64,000 nucleotides of DNA, from assembly GCF_003112775.1 (NCBI RefSeq), contig NZ_BFCH01000020.1, positions 1 to 64,000 of the forward strand. The letters run 5' to 3'. The stretch comes from Mycobacterium montefiorense. Its GTDB lineage: Bacteria; Actinomycetota; Actinomycetes; Mycobacteriales; Mycobacteriaceae. Below, in pieces: positions 17,092 to 26,601 of the stretch (the first letter of the stretch is position 1; each line of letters starts with the position of its first letter). The notes under the pieces are model-generated. The model saw only the letters and a list, made by a program, of their open reading frames with translations. It had not been told where the DNA came from and ran no database searches. Made by a program: the position numbers and the translations under genes.

Positions 17092-17118
17092 TGACCACTG
17101 GTCAGGCAACAGTGGTCA
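17092..17118. promoter_or_regulatory. Inverted repeat in the serC / diiron oxygenase divergent promoter
   Basis: TGACCACTG (17092-17100) and CAGTGGTCA (17110-17118) are perfect 9-bp inverted arms with a 9-bp spacer. It lies 134 bp from the serC start and 88 bp from the oxygenase start. A second small repeat, GGTAC-CTCCG-GTACC, follows at about 17140-17154. Arm and spacer size fit a dimeric repressor site; the protein is not known. Confidence 0.5.
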
Positions 17119-17205
17119 TCACGGCTCTGGATAATTCCCGGTACCTCCGGTACCGTCCTTAGACAAAGACGTCCAAATGTAAACCTCATTGGGGAGGGCT
17201 TGGAT

Positions 17206-18210
17206 ATGGCTAGGACCCGAATGGTCCGACGTTGGCGCAGCAAGATGTACGTGCAGATGCTTGCCACACTGTCTGAGGGGTCAGTGCGGCGAAACTTCGA
17301 CCCGTACGTCGATATCGATTGGGAATCACCGGAATTCGCCGTCACCGAGAACGACCCGCGGTGGATTCTGCCGGCGACCGACCCGTTGGGCCGGCACCCC
17401 TGGTACCAGGCCCAGTCCGAAGCGCGCAAGATCGAGATCGGCATGTGGCGCCAGGCCAACGTGGCCAAGGTGGGGCTGCACTTCGAATCGATCCTGATCC
17501 GCGGCCTGATGAACTACACATTCTGGGTGCCCAACGGTTCCCCGGAGTATCGGTACTGCTTGCACGAATCGGTCGAAGAGTGCAACCACACCATGATGTT
17601 CCAGGAGATGGTCAACCGCATCGGCGCCGACGTCCCGGGCATGCCGCGGCGGCTTAAGTGGTTGTCGCCGTTTGTCCCGCTAGCGGCTGGGCCGCTGCCG
17701 GTGGCGTTCTTCATCGGAGTGCTGGCCGGCGAGGAGCCCATCGATCACACGCAGAAAAACGTTCTGCGCGAAGGCAAGTCGCTGCATCCGATCATGGAAC
17801 GGGTGATGGCTATCCATGTGGCCGAGGAAGCGCGGCACATCTCGTTCGCGCATGAGTTCCTGCGCAAGCGGTTGCCGCATCTGACCAAGAGGCAGCGGTT
17901 CTGGACCGCGCTGTACTTGCCGCTGGCCATGAAGTTGTTGTGCCGGGCAATTGTGGTGCCGCCCAAAGCTTTCTGGCGCGAGTTCGACATTCCACGTGAG
18001 GTCAAGAAGGAACTGTTCTTCCGGTCGCCGGAATCGCGCAAGTGGCTCCGCGACATGTTCGGTGATGTGCGGATGCTGGCCTACGACACCGGCCTGATGG
18101 AAAACCGCTCCGCGCGGCTGATGTGGCGGATCTGCAGGATCAATGGCAAGCCGTCGCGTTACCGCAGTGAGCCACAGCGCCAGCACCTGGCCGCTGTCCC
18201 GGCCGCGTAG
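17206..18210 (+). CDS. AurF-like diiron oxygenase (Rv0885-like)
   Basis: Non-haem diiron protein of 334 aa from the para-aminobenzoate N-oxygenase (AurF) superfamily. Candidate iron ligands sit in two E-x6-E/H-type helices: LHESVEECNHTMMFQEM (about 120-136) and AIHVAEEARHISFAHEF (about 201-217). Hydrophobic stretches around LAAGPLPVAFFIGVLAG suggest membrane association. The substrate is unknown. The ATG at 17206 has GGGGAGGG 7 bp upstream; an in-frame TTG at 17200 is the alternative. fprB starts 18 bp after its stop, so a ferredoxin reductase partner is encoded in the same transcript. Confidence 0.85.
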   Translation: MARTRMVRRWRSKMYVQMLATLSEGSVRRNFDPYVDIDWESPEFAVTENDPRWILPATDPLGRHPWYQAQSEARKIEIGMWRQANVAKVGLHFESILIRGLMNYTFWVPNGSPEYRYCLHESVEECNHTMMFQEMVNRIGADVPGMPRRLKWLSPFVPLAAGPLPVAFFIGVLAGEEPIDHTQKNVLREGKSLHPIMERVMAIHVAEEARHISFAHEFLRKRLPHLTKRQRFWTALYLPLAMKLLCRAIVVPPKAFWREFDIPREVKKELFFRSPESRKWLRDMFGDVRMLAYDTGLMENRSARLMWRICRINGKPSRYRSEPQRQHLAAVPAA

Positions 18211-18227
18211 CCACTGCGAGTTCCTTT

Positions 18228-19916
18228 ATGCCGCACGTTATTACCCAGTCGTGCTGTAACGACGGTTCCTGTGTGTTCGCCTGTCCGGTGAACTGCATCC
18301 ACCCGTCGCCGGATGAACCGGGGTTCGCGACGACCGAGATGCTCTACATCGATCCGGTCGCCTGCGTGGACTGCGGCGCATGCGTGAGCGCCTGCCCGGT
18401 CGGAGCGATCGCGCCCGACAGTCGGCTGGAAAGCAAACAGCTGCCATTCGTCGAGATCAACGCCTCGTTCTATCCCGAGCGACCGGCCGACGTGCGGCTG
18501 CCGCCGACGTCGAAGCTGGCCCCGGTGATCCCGGCCGCCCAGGTGCATGCTCGTCGTCAGCCGCTGACCGTCGCGATCGTCGGGTCCGGGCCCGCGGCGA
18601 TGTATGCCGCCGATGAACTGCTGACCCAGCACGGTGTGCGGGTCAATATCTTCGAGAAGCTGCCCACGCCTTACGGTTTGGTGCGTGCGGGGGTAGCGCC
18701 CGATCACCAGAACACGAAGAAGGTGACCCAGCTCTTCGACCGGGTCTCGCGTGATCGTCGCTTCCGCTTTTATCTCAACGTCGAGGTCGGCAAGCATCTC
18801 AGCCATGCCGAGTTACTGGCACACCATCACGCCGTGCTGTACGCGGTGGGTGCGCCCGACGATCGTCGGCTCGAGATCGACGGCATGGGCCTTGCGGGCA
18901 CCGGCACCGCGACCGAGCTGGTCGCCTGGATAAACGGGCATCCCGACTTCACCGATCTACCAGTCGATCTCAGCCACGAACGGGTGGCGATCATCGGCAA
19001 CGGTAACGTCGCCCTCGACGTGGCGCGCATGCTCACCACTGATCCGGACGACCTGGCCAGCACCGACATCTCCGACCGTGCACTCGCGGCGTTGCGCGGG
19101 TCCGAGGTCCGCGAGGTCGTCATCGCCGCCCGGCGCGGCCCTGCCCATTCGGCCTTCACGTTGCCGGAATTGATCGGGCTCACCGGCGTATCCGACGTCG
19201 TGCTCGACGCCGACGACCACAATCTGGTGGCACGCGATCTCGCCACCGCCTCCGACGCGTTGACCCGCAACAAGCTGGAGATCCTGAGCCGGCTTGGCGA
19301 CGCGTCGGTCTTCGCCACCCGCCCACGTATCCGGCTGGCCTACCAGCTCACGCCCTCGCGCGTGCTGGGTGAGCAGCGCGCCACCGGCGTCGAGTTCTCG
19401 ATTACCGGCACCGACGAGGTTCGCCAGCTCGATGCGGGCTTGGTGCTGACGTCGATTGGCTACCGCGGCAAGCTAATTCGTGATATCCCGTTCGACGAAT
19501 CGGCGTCCGTCGTTCCGAATGACGGCGGCCGCGTGGTCGACCCGGGCTCCGGGCGGCCGGTGTCCGGCGCCTATGTCGCGGGGTGGATCAAGCGCGGCCC
19601 GACGGGATTCATCGGCACCAACAAGTCCTGCTCGCTGCAGACCGTCCAGGCGCTGGTCGCCGATTACAACTCCGGCGCCTTGCCTTGTCCGGAGGCCAAG
19701 CCGGACGAGCTGGACCAGCTGGTGCACGCCCGCCAGCCCAATGTGGTCGACTCCGCGGGATGGGCCGCCATCGATGCCGCGGAGATCGCTCGTGGCATTG
19801 ACGACGGCCGCCCGCGCAACAAGTTCACCGATGTCGCCGACATGCTCGCGGCCGCCGCGACCGCACCACCGGCGCCGCCCCCGCGACGCCGGCTGTTGGC
19901 ACGGTTGCTCGGCTAG
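18228..19916 (+). CDS. fprB: Ferredoxin/ferredoxin-NADP reductase FprB
   Basis: Fused electron-transfer protein (562 aa). Residues 1-70 are a bacterial 7Fe/8Fe ferredoxin domain with two Cys clusters (CCNDGSCVFACPVNC and CVDCGACVSACPVGAI). Residues 105-562 are an adrenodoxin-reductase-like module with the FAD motif VAIVGSGPAAMYAADELL, the NADP motif IIGNGNVALDVARML and the C-terminal GWIKRGPTGFIGTNKSC. It moves electrons from NADPH to ferredoxin-dependent oxygenases. Inference: it may serve the AurF-like oxygenase 18 bp upstream. The stop overlaps the convergent VOC gene by 4 bp. Confidence 0.93.
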   Translation: MPHVITQSCCNDGSCVFACPVNCIHPSPDEPGFATTEMLYIDPVACVDCGACVSACPVGAIAPDSRLESKQLPFVEINASFYPERPADVRLPPTSKLAPVIPAAQVHARRQPLTVAIVGSGPAAMYAADELLTQHGVRVNIFEKLPTPYGLVRAGVAPDHQNTKKVTQLFDRVSRDRRFRFYLNVEVGKHLSHAELLAHHHAVLYAVGAPDDRRLEIDGMGLAGTGTATELVAWINGHPDFTDLPVDLSHERVAIIGNGNVALDVARMLTTDPDDLASTDISDRALAALRGSEVREVVIAARRGPAHSAFTLPELIGLTGVSDVVLDADDHNLVARDLATASDALTRNKLEILSRLGDASVFATRPRIRLAYQLTPSRVLGEQRATGVEFSITGTDEVRQLDAGLVLTSIGYRGKLIRDIPFDESASVVPNDGGRVVDPGSGRPVSGAYVAGWIKRGPTGFIGTNKSCSLQTVQALVADYNSGALPCPEAKPDELDQLVHARQPNVVDSAGWAAIDAAEIARGIDDGRPRNKFTDVADMLAAAATAPPAPPPRRRLLARLLG

Positions 19917-20371
19917 CTGCCGGCCTGCGCAGACATCGCGGCTTGCATCTCTTCCATGCTGACCTCGCGCACCGGCTGTCCCAGCGACCAGTGGTGGCCG
20001 AACGGGTCGGCGACCGCGCCGTAGCGGTCACCCCAGAATTGGTCCTCCAACGGCATCACGACGGTGGCGCCGGCGTCCAACGCCTGCTGGAATTTGGCGT
20101 CGACATCGGTGACGGTCAGGTGGATGGTCACCGGGGTGCCGCCCAGTGCCTTCGGGGTCATCGACTTGCCGCCGCACATTTCCGGGAAGTCGTCGTTGAG
20201 CATCACCAGGAAGCCGTTGATGCGCACCGCCGCGTGCACCAGCTTGCCGTCGGGGCCGGGGACTCGGCCCAGCTCCTCGGCTCCAAAAGCCTTGACGTAG
20301 AAGTCGATCGCAGCGGCGGCGTCATCCACCACGAGGTGGGGAGATACTGCGGGTTCGATTTTGATCGCCAT
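19913..20371 (-). CDS. VOC/glyoxalase-fold protein (PhnB-like, Rv0887c)
   Basis: Protein of 152 aa with two beta-alpha-beta-beta-beta modules of the vicinal oxygen chelate fold: PHLVVDDAAAAIDFYVKAFGAEE, then TIHLTVTDVDAKFQQALDAGA and WGDRYGAVADPFGHHWSLGQ. The C-terminal WGDRYG.V.DPFGH.W pattern is the PhnB/YP_ subfamily signature. The catalysed reaction is unknown; metal ligands cannot be assigned with confidence. It is monocistronic, with a 128-bp gap to citA. Confidence 0.85.
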   Translation of the reverse strand: MAIKIEPAVSPHLVVDDAAAAIDFYVKAFGAEELGRVPGPDGKLVHAAVRINGFLVMLNDDFPEMCGGKSMTPKALGGTPVTIHLTVTDVDAKFQQALDAGATVVMPLEDQFWGDRYGAVADPFGHHWSLGQPVREVSMEEMQAAMSAQAGS

Positions 20372-20499
20372 TGTGGGTCTCCTTGCTGTCGGTATCGCGG
20401 CCGGCCCCGGCTGGGGACCTGCTCACGGTTATTGACTGCGCCCGCGACACAAAATCATCGCGGCGAGACCCATTCAAACGCTGGGCACTGACAAGAAGG

Positions 20500-21621
20500 T
20501 TAAGCGTCGGTGAGAACCCGGTCCCAACCCTCGACGGCCTCCGGGCTGCGCGGGCCGGGCCCCACATAAATGGCCGACGGACGCACCAGCTTGCCGAGCC
20601 GCTTCTGCTCGAGGATGTGGGCACACCAGCCCGCGGTACGCCCACAGGCGAACATCGCCGGCATCATGTTGGCCGGCACCTCGGCAAAGTCCAGCATGAC
20701 CGCGGCCCAGAACTCGACGTTGGTCTCGATGGCCCGGTCCGGGCGGCGCTCCCGTAGCTCGGCCAGGGCGGCCTGCTCCAATGCGACCGCGACCTCGTGG
20801 CGCGGCGCGCCCAGGCGCCCCGCGGTCGCACGCAGTACTCGAGCCCGCGGGTCTTCCGCGCGGTAGACCCGGTGCCCGAACCCCATCAGCTTGTCGCCGC
20901 TGTCCAGGATCTTCTTGACCAGGCCACGCGCGTCGCCGGTGCGCTCGACCTCTTCGAGCATCGGGAGAACCCGCGCCGGCGCGCCACCGTGCAGCGGACC
21001 GCTCATCGCCCCGATCGCTCCCGACAATGCCGCCGCGACGTCGGCGCCGGTGGACGCGATCACCCGCGCGGTGAAGGTCGAGGCGTTCATGCCGTGCTCG
21101 GCGGCCGACACCCAGTAGGCGTCGATGGCCTCAACGTGCTTGGGGTCGGGCTCGCCCTGCCAGCGGGTCATGAAACGCACTGTGACGGTTTGGCATTCAT
21201 CGATAACGCGTTGCGGCACGGCCGGCTGGTAGATGCCGCGCGCGGATTGTGCGACATAGGACAGTGCCATCACCGACGCCCGGGCCAGCTGGTCGCGGGC
21301 AGTGGCCTCCTCGGTGTCGAGCAGCGGCTGGTAGCCCCAGATCGGCGCGAGCATCGCCAGGCCCGCCTGCACGTCGACTCGAACATCCCCGGTGTGGATC
21401 GGCAGCGGGAACGGCTCAGCGGGCGGCAAACCGTGGCCGAACCTACCGTCGACCAGCAGGCCCCAGACATCGCCGAAGGTGACCTGCTGATTCACCAGGT
21501 CCTGGATGTCGACGCCGCGGTAGCGCAGCGCACCGCCGTCCTTGTCGGGTTCGGCGATCTCGGTGGTGAAGGCGACTACGCCTTCGAGGCCGGGGACAAA
21601 ATCATCCGGTACCACTGTCAT
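20500..21621 (-). CDS. citA: Citrate synthase 2 CitA
   Basis: Citrate synthase-family enzyme (373 aa) condensing oxaloacetate with acetyl-CoA (or propionyl-CoA). Active-site blocks: GPLHGGAPARVLPML (His), LMGFGHRVYRAEDPRA (His and Arg) and the catalytic Asp region NVEFWAAVMLDF. It is the short form, without the roughly 50-residue N-terminal extension seen in GltA2. The ATG at 21621 (MTVVPDDFVPGLEG) is the family start; the open frame upstream overlaps pdxH and is a shadow. It is divergent from pdxH across a 71-bp promoter region. Confidence 0.92.
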   Translation of the reverse strand: MTVVPDDFVPGLEGVVAFTTEIAEPDKDGGALRYRGVDIQDLVNQQVTFGDVWGLLVDGRFGHGLPPAEPFPLPIHTGDVRVDVQAGLAMLAPIWGYQPLLDTEEATARDQLARASVMALSYVAQSARGIYQPAVPQRVIDECQTVTVRFMTRWQGEPDPKHVEAIDAYWVSAAEHGMNASTFTARVIASTGADVAAALSGAIGAMSGPLHGGAPARVLPMLEEVERTGDARGLVKKILDSGDKLMGFGHRVYRAEDPRARVLRATAGRLGAPRHEVAVALEQAALAELRERRPDRAIETNVEFWAAVMLDFAEVPANMMPAMFACGRTAGWCAHILEQKRLGKLVRPSAIYVGPGPRSPEAVEGWDRVLTDA

Positions 21622-21692
21622 AGGAAAATTCTCGCACCTCGGCTTTGAGTCGACGCTACCGGCCGGTAGCAACCGCCGGTAGCGTTGGCCCG

Positions 21693-22364
21693 ATGGCAGG
21701 ACCCGACCCCGTAACTGACCAGGATCACCTGCAGCGGATGCGTGTTGAGTACGGGTCAGCAGAGCGCGATGCCAGCCCGGATCTGGACGTTTCCTGGCTG
21801 GACGACGGTTGGCTTGCGTTGTTGCGGAAATGGATTGATGACGCCCAAAGCTTCGGCGTCTCCGAGCCAAACGCGATGGTGCTGGCGACCGTCGCGGACG
21901 GCAAGCCAGTGAGCCGTTCGGTGCTGTGCAAGAGCGTCGACGAGACGGGGATCACCTTTTTCACGAACTACGACTCAGCTAAGGGGATCGAGTTGGCACA
22001 GACACCGCACGCGTCGGCGACCTTTCCCTGGTACTTGCTGGGCCGGCAGGTGCACATCCGGGGCGCGGTGACCAGGGTCGACCCGCAGGTCACGCAGGAC
22101 TACTGGTCCAAGCGGCCGCGCGGCTCACAGCTGGGCGCGTGGGCGTCGAACCAGTCGCAGCCGATCGCGTCCCGCGCCGCGCTGCTCGAGCAGGCGGCCG
22201 AGGTGACGGCTCGCTTCGCCGATTCCGAGCAGGTTCCAGTGCCGCCCGGCTGGGGCGGGTACCTGATCACCCCCGACGTGGTCGAATTCTGGCAGGGGCG
22301 CGAAAACCGGCTGCATAACCGCATTCGCGTCATCGGTGGTCGCGTCGAGCGCCTGCAGCCCTGA
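21693..22364 (+). CDS. pdxH: Pyridoxamine 5'-phosphate oxidase PdxH
   Basis: FMN-dependent oxidase (223 aa) making pyridoxal phosphate from PNP/PMP. Family blocks: PNAMVLATVADGKPVSRSVL (FMN binding), FFTNYDSAKGIEL, RQVHIRGAVTRVD, YWSKRPRGSQLGAWASNQSQ and the C-terminal RLHNRIRV with a substrate-binding Arg. The ATG at 21693 is chosen because MAGPDPVTDQDHLQRMRVEY fits the family; 16 codons upstream are open but unlikely. As I recall, in M. tuberculosis pdxH sits elsewhere (Rv2607), while beside citA is a common position in other mycobacteria. Confidence 0.92.
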   Translation: MAGPDPVTDQDHLQRMRVEYGSAERDASPDLDVSWLDDGWLALLRKWIDDAQSFGVSEPNAMVLATVADGKPVSRSVLCKSVDETGITFFTNYDSAKGIELAQTPHASATFPWYLLGRQVHIRGAVTRVDPQVTQDYWSKRPRGSQLGAWASNQSQPIASRAALLEQAAEVTARFADSEQVPVPPGWGGYLITPDVVEFWQGRENRLHNRIRVIGGRVERLQP

Positions 22365-22545
22365 TCGCAATCGGCGGGTAGCCGTGAGACCTAACGCCGC
22401 ACGATAAGGCGGGGTTTACCGGCACGAAAGCCGTGAGCTCGGCAGAGCAGACCCCGGGCGGGCGCGTCGCCGCGATAACGACTACCTTCAGCTGTACGCA
22501 CCTAGTCAGGCGCAGCCATACCAGCCAGAGCGCAAAGGGGTTCTC

Positions 22546-23834
<1,289 letters not shown>

Positions 23835-23838
<4 letters not shown>

Positions 23839-25424
23839 GCGGCCCTGGGCGAGGCCAGCACCGCCATCGCCGCGTTGTGTCCTCCAATGCCGGATACGGC
23901 ACCGCCGCGCCGAGCACCGGAGCCGCACAACATGATTCGTTCATGCGCGGTGGCCACGCCCCATTGGCGGGCGGGGTTGTCGAGCGCCTCGTCATCGTCC
24001 GCGAACGGCCAGGACAGCGTGCCGTGGAAGATGTTGCCTGCCGTCATCCCCAGGGTGCGCTGCAAGTCCAGGGTGGTGGTCGTCTCGATGCATGGCCGGC
24101 CCTGCGCGTCACTCATCAGCACCTCCTGAATCGGTTCGGCCAGAACAGAATTCAGTGACGCCAGCACCGCTTCGGTCAGCTGGTCGCGGGAGACAGCGGA
24201 GTCGCCGTCCAGCAACGAGTGTGGTGTGTGCAAACCGAACACCGTCATGGTGTGAGCGCCCGAGTCGCGCAACCCGGCCGACAGAATGCTGGGATCGCTA
24301 AGCGAATGGCAGTACGCCTCGCATGGTAACGGATCCGGCAGCTTCCCGGCGGCGGCCTGTGTGTAGGCCGAATCCAGTTGGCTCCATGTCTCGTTGACGT
24401 GAAACGTGCCGGCGAAGGCTTGTTCGGGGGTGACGCTGTCATCGCGCAGCCGGGGCAGCCGCCGTAGCGCCATGTTGACCTTCACCTGCGCCCCCGGGGC
24501 CAGCGGCGCGGACGGCTCACCGAGAAGTTCGGCCAGCACCGCCGGCGTGACGCCGGCAAGAACGAAGCGCGCTTGAATCCGGTGCTCTTCGCCGTCGCGG
24601 CGGTAGCGCACACAGCCGTCCGGTGCCACGCTGTAAACCTCTGCACCAGTGGTGATTTCAGCGCCGTGGCGGACCGCGGCGGCGGCCAGGGTCGCGGTCA
24701 CCGAGCCCATCCCGCCGATCGGGACGTGCCAATCCCCGCCGACCACGTGATAGAGGAAGCAGATGTTCTGCCGCAGCGACCGTTCGTCGAGACGGGCGAA
24801 GGTGCCGATCAGCGCATCGGTCGCGATCACACCGCGGACCAGATCGTCGCGCACCGCGTCGGCGATCGCGTGCCCGATCGGCTCGTCGAGGATGGCCCGC
24901 CAGGTGGCGGCGGCTTCGGGATCGCCGGCGGTCAGGACGTGGCGGCGCGACTGCTCGCGGGTGCGCAGCGGTTCGGTCAGCGTCGGCCAGAGCCGGTCGG
25001 TCACCAGGCGGACGCGCCGGTAGAACTCGGCGAAACCGTGTTCGTCGCCGGCGGCGCCGACCGCGCGGAACGAATCGCGCTCGTGGTGCGACCCGAGCAG
25101 CAGTCCGCTGCGCCCGCCCGTCTCCGGTTGGGGCGTGTACGAGGAGAATCGCCGCCGCGCCAGCCGCACGTCGGCGCCCAAGTCCTTGAGAATTCGTGGT
25201 GGCAGCAGGCTGACCAGGTAGGAGTACCGCGACACCCGGACGTCGACGCCATCGAAGGCCTGCGCCGACACCGCGGCCCCACCGATGTGCCCCAGCCGCT
25301 CCAGCAACCGCACCCGAAGGCCGGCCCGGGCCAGGTAGCCCGCCGCCACCAGGCCGTTGTGGCCCCCGCCCACGACAATTACGTCGGAATCCGGGTCACA
25401 ACCCGGCTCGCCATCGAGGGACAT
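23835..25424 (-). CDS. Phytoene-dehydrogenase-like FAD oxidoreductase (Rv0897c-like)
   Basis: FAD-dependent amine-oxidase/phytoene-desaturase-like protein (529 aa). The N-terminal dinucleotide motif is VIVVGGGHNGLVAAGYLARAG, followed by RLLERLGHIGGAA. The C-terminal FAD-closing motif is IMLCGSGARRGGAVSGIGGHNAAMA. Substrate unknown; homologues are grouped with carotenoid desaturases and PYROXD2. Start ATG at 25424; the longer open frame is excluded because the DUF2630 gene ends 2 bp upstream (25427). It is probably co-transcribed with that gene. Confidence 0.88.
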
Positions 25425-25426
25425 CG

Positions 25427-25690
25427 CTAGCCCAGGTAGCCCTCGACCTGGTCGCCGGGACGCACCGCGGCCTCGCGCGGATCGCCACCGGTTTCGCGCA
25501 ACGCGCGCCGCTGACGCAGCAGGTCCCAGCACTGGTCGAGTTCGACCTCGACCCGGCGCAGCCGTTCGTGCTCCTCGGACTCGCTGATGTCGCGGTGCTG
25601 CAGCTGTGCCCGCAGGTCCTTCTCCTCAGCGACAAGGTTGCGAATGTGCGCCAGGGTTTCGCTGTCGGTCGGTTTCCTACTATCGGCCAT
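25427..25690 (-). CDS. DUF2630 family small helical protein (Rv0898c-like)
   Basis: Protein of 87 aa, largely charged and helical with a likely coiled coil (LVAEEKDLRAQL to RLRRVEVELDQCWDLLRQRRALRE, about 19-65) and a C-terminal VEGYLG. It matches DUF2630, small actinobacterial proteins of unknown function. It lies 2 bp ahead of the FAD oxidoreductase, in the same operon. Confidence 0.85.
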   Translation of the reverse strand: MADSRKPTDSETLAHIRNLVAEEKDLRAQLQHRDISESEEHERLRRVEVELDQCWDLLRQRRALRETGGDPREAAVRPGDQVEGYLG

Positions 25691-25820
25691 TGCTCCAGTG
25701 TGCCCGACGCAAGCGGTATCGCTGGGCCGCGTCGGTAGGCTGCATATCGCCCGCAGGACGGACGCGTCCTGCGCAAGTTCATCGAGGCGGGGGCAGTCGT
25801 GGGCCTACGGGCGCGTTTCG

Positions 25821-26357
25821 GCCGAGCGGTTGTTGATAGCTGTAATCGGCCATGGTGCTTTCGACCGGGCCGGGGCCACCGGTGCGCCACCACCGATCGC
25901 GGTATCGGGCAAGCCCGGTAAGCCGCCGCTGTCCCTGGCGCCACTTTCAATTGCCCGCAACGGCAACAACATAACCCTCACCGGAAATTTCCCCGGCGAT
26001 TCGGCCAAGTCCGTGCTGACGAAGGTGCTGAAAAGCGCCGTCCCTGCCGGCGTCAATATCATCGACCAGATCCATATCAACCCCAATGTCGATGCGCTCG
26101 ATTTCTCAAACGCCGGAACGATTTTCAAGAACAGCGCTTCGGTCGCCGACTTCAATCTCACGGTCGGCGGGGACACCATCACGCTGACCGGAACCGCCGC
26201 GACGCAAGATCAGAAGAACACCATCGAGCGCGAGGCCACGCACACCTGGTCGAATCTGGTCCGATTTCCTTTGGGAATGCCGGATTCAGCCTGACCCGGG
26301 TGGCTGACCGCCGATGGTCGCGCTAAGAATCGCCGCGTCGAAATCGTAGTCGGCTGA
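25821..26357 (+). pseudogene. Eroded arfA/ompATb (Rv0899): internal deletion plus stop
   Basis: Remnant of the mycobacterial OmpATb/ArfA gene. Reading frame 25821 onward gives half of the N-terminal anchor (AERLLIAVIGHGAFDR, compare LLIAAIGYGAFER as I recall it). A good BON domain follows (NVIDQIH-like NIIDQIHINPNVDALDFSNAG; GDTITLTGTAATQDQKNTIE). It breaks off after THTWSNL, reaches TGA at 26292-26294, and about 20 bp later the same frame resumes with GRAKNRRVEIVVG and a stop (26355-26357), which is the extreme C-terminus of the OmpA-like domain. About 120 residues of the peptidoglycan-binding OmpA domain are gone. No start codon or complete anchor is visible. Flanks DUF2630/prrB are as in M. 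tuberculosis. Confidence 0.82.
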
Positions 26358-26376
26358 GGACGATCCGGCATGGACG

Positions 26377-26562
26377 CCTGCGCCGTACGGACCCCGCTCG
26401 GCGCAGGCCAACCCCGATGGGCGCGGCCCGCCGTGATGGTTGGTCAAGGCGAGTACCGATACCCGGCATTACTACACCCCGGACAACGTCGGCTACGACG
26501 CGACGGTTGCCCAGGTGTGGTTTTACGATGAGCTAGCCGCGTTACGAGCCGGTTTTACGCCG
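26377..26562 (+). pseudogene. Remnant of arfC (Rv0901) with in-frame stop
   Basis: Frame 26377-26562 reads PAPYGPRSAQANPDGRGPP, a TGA at 26434-26436, then WLVKAST, TRHYYTPDNVGYDATVAQVW and FYDELAALRAGFTP. It matches the C-terminal part of Rv0901 as I recall it (PYGPGSARA, GWLVKGRS, LYYTP, TVAQVWFQDEESAARAFFTP). The Gln-Gly codons before Trp have become a stop, the N-terminal two-thirds is missing and the normal C-terminal stop is lost. arfB (Rv0900) is deleted entirely: only about 19 bp separate the arfA remnant from this one. The rest up to prrB (26602) is not recognisable. Confidence 0.78.
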
Positions 26563-26601
26563 GGCACAACAACTCGGGGAAATGACAAGGGGCGGCGGGC
26601 T

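Noticed and set aside
24573..25430. 285-codon plus-strand frame opposite the FAD oxidoreductase
   Set aside because: No recognisable domain, and the minus strand has intact FAD motifs at both ends.
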